Assembly (NCBI RefSeq): GCF_037042905.1
Contig: NW_026974140.1
Span: 11,915,001-11,979,000, forward strand
DNA length: 64,000 nucleotides
Origin: Lytechinus pictus
Taxonomy: Eukaryota > Echinodermata > Echinoidea > Temnopleuroida > Toxopneustidae
Direction of reading: 5' to 3'
Part shown: positions 58,460 through 64,000 of the stretch, piece by piece
Numbering within the stretch: the stretch's first letter is position 1
How the letters are laid out: each line of letters begins with the position of its first letter
Notes under the pieces: generated by a model
Seen by the model: only the letters and a program-made list of their open reading frames with translations
Told to the model about the DNA's origin: nothing
Databases searched by the model: none
Made by a program: the position numbers and the translations under genes

Positions 58460-58464
<5 letters not shown>
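57794..58464. repeat. Duplicated module with tRNA-like core and flanking inverted repeat
   Basis: A module beginning ttgtaaagaaatgaatgaag and containing ggtaggcgtagcttaaatc occurs at 57794-57975 and 58115-58377. The second includes the tRNA-like sequence; in the first an internal stretch of about 80 bp that holds most of it is missing. The second is bounded by a 70-bp inverted repeat: gtgaagttatacatgtacaa (58064) and its inversion ending near 58456. (AT)n tracts lie outside both. Confidence 0.7.
58214..58284 (-). tRNA. tRNA-like sequence, predicted anticodon UCA (likely pseudo/SINE head)
   Basis: The minus strand folds as a 71-nt cloverleaf. The acceptor stem GTCTCTG/CAGAGAC is perfect. The D arm GTCT-AGTGGTTA-AGGC is good. 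The T arm CCGGG-TTCGATT-CCCGG is perfect and contains box B. The anticodon stem CCGGC/GCTTG has one mismatch and a wobble, with loop GTTCAAA giving UCA at 34-36. UCA would read UGA; the lack of a long variable arm argues against tRNA-Sec. It is most likely a tRNA-derived repeat or a pseudogene. Confidence 0.55.
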
Positions 58465-58493
<29 letters not shown>

Positions 58494-58499
58494 TATATT

Positions 58500-61400
58500 A
58501 ACCACTGCTAGCTTGAGTTCTTTCTACAGGTTTTTAAACGATGGGTATAATTTTAACCATTAAAATGAATACTTAAAGTTGCAGTTACGAAATTGTTTTC
58601 ATCTTGCTCAAAATTGATTTCAACTGTTTGAGAATCCCCTGGGGCCTCATTTCACAAAACTTCTGAAGTCAATTTCACCCTTTGAAATGTGTGTCAAATT
58701 CATGAAATTTACTTCTATGGATTGTCAAGAATTTAAAGTTGTTACTGTTTCAAGTACTTGTAGAAGACCCCAGACTAACTGTAGTCAAGCAGCATCTCAT
58801 AATCTGAAATATGCTGACATCATTCCAGAATAAAGCAGTCTTTTTATCAAACAAACATAAAAAGATTAGTATTTAGTGGCACCCTGAAATTAAAAAATGT
58901 CTTGAGTCATCACATCTATCCATATTTTTCTCATACATAAATTAATTCTGAATACAACAAGAGATTTAAACTGAATCTCCCAAATAACCAACATGATGTT
59001 GCTGTTATGAAATACTTGATGTTGTCTAGGCATTCTTTGACCTATCAGAAGAAAAACCTTTAAAAGGGATTAATTAAATACTCTGTATTTAAAACAGCAC
59101 TTAATACAATAAAATACAATATGTCTCAATTCTTTTTTAAATATTCTATTTGACAACATTTAAAAGTAAGAGTCAACTGCTCTTTGCTTGCTCAAATAGT
59201 CAATGTCAAGGTTGAATGCAAAAATTGTAATATATACTGGCACTAAAATTGATAGTTATAAAGAATCAGGAAAATACTGGTTTTCAAGAGATTTCAAATA
59301 CAAAATAGGAACAGAATATTTGTGATCGCTTATAAACAACAATTATAAGGTAGATACAATGATCAATTCAAAATAAGACTCTATAAAGAAGAAAGTTGTC
59401 AGCATTACCCTATTAAGTCATTGATCCTTTTCATAGAATATTACCACTGATATTAACTATGCCATTCTATTAATGACAATAAAACTCCCGATAGTAACTA
59501 AAAAGTAACAAATCCTGACCAATACTCCAACATTCATAGACAATTATAATTTACCCCCTTTTTTGTTAATTTAGTAGGAAAAACTTTGACAAACCAACAG
59601 CAACACTACAAAATTATAACAAATTAGCATCGGATGGCATACAAATATCGCCCTCAATTGAGCTTATATTGAATACATCGGCTTGAAGATTTGAATACAT
59701 AACAACACAAACATAACCTCTACATAAAATAGTACATTATCAAAATATTTTGCAAAAATTTAAGCTGTCATCTTCAATAAAATCTTGACTACATTAGATA
59801 TCCCTCTTTTGCTGCATGCAATAGGTAGGTCACTTTTTTCATTTTGACAGCAAGAAATTGTTCACTTTCAAGAATATGAATTATCCCCTTACTGTCCAAG
59901 ACAAATAAAATGCTATCATGAGGTAATGTGTTTGTTCATTTGTTTTAAAGTAACATATTGATATAACCACGGCAAGAAGAAAAACAGCCTCTTAAGAAGA
60001 AAAATACAAGGAATAAAATAATGAGTTACCAATTATACTATAAAAGTAAAAAATTAGTAAACACAGCATTTTGATGCCACCAAGGAAACATGTTTGCAAT
60101 TCTGAGCGAAAAAAAAAGATGCACATAGATGTCCATGAATCTGTTTTAAAGCAAAATTTTGATAATATAACAAAATGAAGTAATTTCAGGGCATCATACT
60201 TTCAACCTTTTATGTTAGTTTGCTACGAAGAAGAAAAGACAATTGGTTAATTGCTTGAGATATTGAGACCACCAAGAATGCACTTAGACCTAGAATATGA
60301 CAATCTTGATGTGAAATTAAAATGATTGACTTGTGATGTTAGTTTTGATAACTACTTCATCCATCAAGCAGATTAATAGTCTTGTTTGGTAAAAATAAAT
60401 GTTACAAGGTGTTGTTTTATACTACTTAAGTTGCTCACAAATCCTCAAACCACTTTCACATCAATAAAAGCTTAAGCTGTCCAATGTAAACAAATATTGA
60501 CTAGAAAACAGAATAATTTTACATTGCAACATTTCGTTTCCTGTAAGATGTTATTCCAAAGACTTCTGAATATCCATATGCAGACTTTTTGTCATACAGC
60601 AATCTTAGTTTTCAGTTAAAATCCATCAAGGTGTTTATTAAAATCCATGACATTTTTTTATCAATAAACAACTGAAGTGTTTAATGATCCACACTTTAGA
60701 AAATCTAACAAAGAGAAGAAATAAATACAACTACTACTTACATACCAATTTCACTAAAATGAAAATGAATTTCATTCATCATTCTTTCCAATATCCCATT
60801 TTACAGTCATGCCAGGGGGGGATAGAGTTAAGTTTCCAAGAGGGAAAATCAAAAGTGTTGAGATTTAGTGTAAGTGCTATATAATTTCAGTATAAATTTC
60901 TGATGAAAATCAAAACCTAATCTTTCCCATCTTAGATATTCCTAGTACACAGTATAAATTAGTCCACTTTTAACAAATTTGAACAACATGAATCACACTT
61001 GGAATTAATAAATAACAATAATATTTATATACATGTACATATATATCTCACATTTCAAGGTTTTGTACTACAATCAACAAGGTACTGTGGTAAAGAATAC
61101 ATTTCAGGAAATACATGTAACTATCATTCACCCATTCTTTAAAAACTCAACAAAAACATGGATACCTATGGCTTTAGGATCTGGGACTGTTTCACAAAGC
61201 AATTTGTAAGTTATGCCCATTTGCGTATTTTAGCACTTCACAGACACTTTCTACAACGCACCATTGGACAGATTAGAGTTCATTGTTGTAAGTCGGTGGA
61301 CCGGATCAACACATCGTCTTGAGATTTAAGATCGGACGAAAAATTGCAAATATGTCGTTTGTCCAGAGTCCAGGACGACACTGCTGTTTTGATTCACCGA

Positions 61401-62852
61401 TTTTCGACAAAGACTGCTATATTATGAAGGGCTTTTGACAAAAGATTATCAGCGTTACAGAAAGCGTCTGCGAAGTGATTGTCAAAATGCCCCATTATGC
61501 ACAAACGTTAGACATTTTGCAATAAATGAGATCAACCCTATTTTAACAATGTTGAAAAAAAAATTTCGTCTACAGAAATCAGATTTCAAGGTCTTGTTTT
61601 ATAAAGACTTGTTATAATAACAAATGAATGATTTCTACAACAAAAATTTACTATCAGCCAATCAGATTGAATGATTTCAGTAGCTTTTAACTGTTATTGC
61701 AGTTTTGTTATCATAACAAGTTTGAAGAAACAGTCCCCAGGTCTAACTGATAGGAATCAAAATTATTGAGAATCTTACCGTATTCAGCACCTGACAAAGG
61801 GTCACTATTGCTTTGTGTTTGAAGCAATGCATAACTTACAAACACCTTTATGAAACACCAAACAGTTTAGTCAATGTGATTTTTTGTATCCATCACTGAA
61901 ACACTAAAAGAATATGAAGTCCATTTCAAATCAATTCTTATTACCAGTAAAAGCCCTATACAATAAATAACTACACAAACCGTTCTCTTCTGCATTCAGA
62001 TACTTTCAGTACTACCCCTGACATTTATTCAGTATATTGATAGTGATATTCAGCAATCAGCATAGCGATATTCATGATTTGGTTTCATTTTCATGTGCAA
62101 CAATGGACAAAATGAAGAGTGAAGAGGTTTTTTTTTGTACACCACCACAAAACATACAGTACTTAGACAGGCATACCTACATGTAATTGACTATAACACA
62201 GAAATCATCAAAAGAAGTGTTCCGACATGACATTAGAGATGCTTTTTATATTAAACTATTCGGCAGTTCGTTCCAAAATCAAGTTGCTGTACTTAACTAA
62301 AATCATACAATAAATAGGGAAGTGAATTATTATAAAAGCTAAAGGAAATGAAAAATAAAGCAAGCATTCTCGCAACCCACTTTGATTTTTCTTAAATTTC
62401 TTTGAAGAGTTGAAGAACCCTTTGTATTGAGAATGCCATCCTATTACATTAATTGCACAGAACCAGGAAAGATGGTTTGAGGCCTATGTATAATAAAGTG
62501 TGTAAAAGGTGACATCCTTTTATACAGGAAGTTCACTTCACAAACGTCAATCAAACACCCATAAAATACTCATACATGTCATGTCTTTAGACAGGGTTTT
62601 TCCATTCGATAAAATACCATTTTGTTCAAGGAACTCATGAATCCTGTTTAGCATTGGCAAGGACAAAAATTTAGTTTTACATCTTATATGCATGACCCCC
62701 CCCTAAAAAAAAAAAATGATAATAAACATGTACCTACTAAAAGCCTCCATAGAATATGAAAAAAATAAATAAATAATATCTTGCCACAATGAACAGTCTA
62801 ATCATTCACTCTCTCACTTTCTCTTTTTAAATGGAAGCAGGTAGTTTTTGTT
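58500..62852. other. No gene seen; AT-rich downstream region
   Basis: Long AT-rich stretch with only short frames. Minor structures are present: cctcatttcacaaaacttctg near 58645 and gggactgtttcacaaagcaa near 61185, the latter inverted as a gaagaaacagtcccc near 61723. These suggest fragments of TTTCACAAAG-type foldback repeats. It could be intergenic, intronic or a long 3' UTR; sequence alone does not decide. Confidence 0.4.
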
Positions 62853-63130
62853 GGAGCGTTGTGGCCCAGTGGATTAGTCTTCGGACTTTGAAACAGAGGG
62901 TCGTGGGTTCGAATCCCAGCCATGGCGTAATTTCCTTCAGCAAGAAACTGATCCACAATGTGCTGCACTCAACCCAGGTGAGGTAAATGGGTACCGGTAG
63001 GAAGTAATTCCTTAAAAAGCTGTGTGCGCTATGAACGGCTAGCTTAGCCGGGTAATATAGGAGCGCCTTGAGCACCTAACAAGGTGGATATGTGCGCAAT
63101 ATAAATACCCTATATTATTATTATTATTAT
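62853..63130 (+). repeat. tRNA-derived SINE, full length
   Basis: The head has box A (gtggcccagtggattag) and box B (gggttcgaatccc), with a tRNA-like loop TTTGAAA. The middle has gggtaccggtagg and ccgggtaatatagg. The tail has an agcgccttgagcac..tgtgcgcaatataaat hairpin and ends in (TATTA)n at about 63105-63130. The layout is a SINE2-class element using a LINE 3' tail. Confidence 0.85.
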
Positions 63131-63860
63131 ACTTCAAATGTTAAGTTGTGACATGAAAATTCTTTTTCCTATATTCCTTTTACTTGTAGTACTCTTTCTT
63201 TTTAAATTAAACCTAAAATTCACATTGCCTTTAATTTTGTTGGTTTACTATGGTATATGAAAAATCCATAAAGAATGGTATTTCTTTTGTTTTGCAAAAT
63301 TAAAACACAAAATAAAGCAATTAAAAATATCAATAAGTACACACATCCATTGGTATAAGAACTTGAAATACATATTACTATGGTTAACAGATTATTTCTG
63401 TCACAAAAAAAATGATTGTATTCAATGAATCAATTTTGAATTTAGCAAGTTGTTGGTGTGATTATTAAGATATCACATTAAAAATGCTTCAGCCACTAAA
63501 CAAATTACAATGACTAAATAAATCAATCAAAAATGTATATATACAAATAAGTTAGAAAAATGCACAACAAATGCAAAAAGAAAATCAGTCGTAGTCTTTC
63601 AAAATGTACACAAGTTTTATAACATATACAAAATTGCAATTAATAAATAAAAAGGAATAAATGGCTTGTCACCAGAATCCAAGATAAATTCATCTATATT
63701 TGAATAAACTATTTCTAATTCTAGCCTTTCTACATCAAACAAATGTTTAAAAACTCTAAAATTTTGGTAATACGCTGTAGATGCACACTAGAATTTCACT
63801 TTCAAAGTTTTAATATAAATAGACTACCTTGGAATCCAAATTTATATAAAGCATCATATC
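63131..63860. other. No gene seen
   Basis: AT-rich, no frame of note. Confidence 0.4.
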
Positions 63861-64000
63861 TGGAACCCTGTTTCATAAAAACATGTTGTCAACAGCAAGT
63901 TACAAGCTTCTAAAATGGTGAAATTTGATTGGTCAAGAGCAAGTTAGAAATAATATAGCATTCTGTCATTGAAAAAAGAAAATCATAAAACAGGGCCCCA
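63861..64000. mobile_element. Foldback MITE, CCCTGTTTCATAAA type, at window edge
   Basis: tggaaccctgtttcataaaa at the left is inverted relative to the last bases, tcataaaacagggcccca. About 100 bp lie between them. The right flank is outside the window, so no target duplication can be checked. Confidence 0.55.

Overview
This is 64 kb of AT-rich, intron-containing animal DNA. The repeat repertoire (short TIR elements, TTAA-type inverted-repeat MITEs, a tRNA-headed SINE, frequent AGGCCTAT words) suggests a marine deuterostome, most likely an echinoderm such as a sea urchin. That placement is inference; no marker gene fixes the species. Two transporter loci carry nearly all the supported coding content. 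The rest is dominated by mobile and repetitive DNA.

Left part (1-33 kb). Positions 1-5.4 kb hold a 51/60-bp minisatellite with a nested insertion, a 1-kb hAT-like element and microsatellites. From 5.7 to 33 kb lies a tandem array of three copies of an SLC16/monocarboxylate-transporter-like gene, all on the minus strand. Copy 1 (5.73-10.8 kb) is a pseudogene with two single-base frameshifts and a 515-bp transposon in its main exon. Copy 2 (coding exons 15.62-19.76 kb, probable 5' UTR exon near 29.1-29.3 kb) is intact, with four coding exons joining to 474 codons plus stop. Copy 3 (31.74-32.96 kb) keeps only the last exon and part of an intron. A shared intergenic block (12.6-13.7 and 29.7-30.3 kb) shows that the duplicated unit included the spacer. 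Insertions found in one copy and missing from another give direct empty-site evidence for several MITEs.

Middle (33-43 kb). A host segment here is interrupted by a TTAA MITE, a CCCGGG-ended 0.56-kb element and an 8.2-kb inverted-repeat element (34376-42610). A 374-bp paralogue at 56.1 kb lacks all three insertions. The 8.2-kb element has two long mirror arms built from a higher-order tandem repeat. The palindrome GTTGCCATGGCAAC, which fits the RFX X-box consensus, recurs in it at alternating spacings of about 150 and 240 bp. This is the most unusual structure in the window.

Right part (43-64 kb). An MFSD6-type major facilitator gene runs on the plus strand in four coding exons (43113-53272, 608 aa). 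Its introns hold a CCCGGG-ended element, DR1-rich tandem repeats and an element built from GTGTCGTACGGGACA-like motifs. Downstream is AT-rich DNA without recognisable genes. It contains a tRNA-like sequence inside an inverted repeat (58.2 kb), a tRNA-derived SINE (62.9 kb) and small foldback elements. No rRNA, CRISPR or prokaryotic-type operon was seen.
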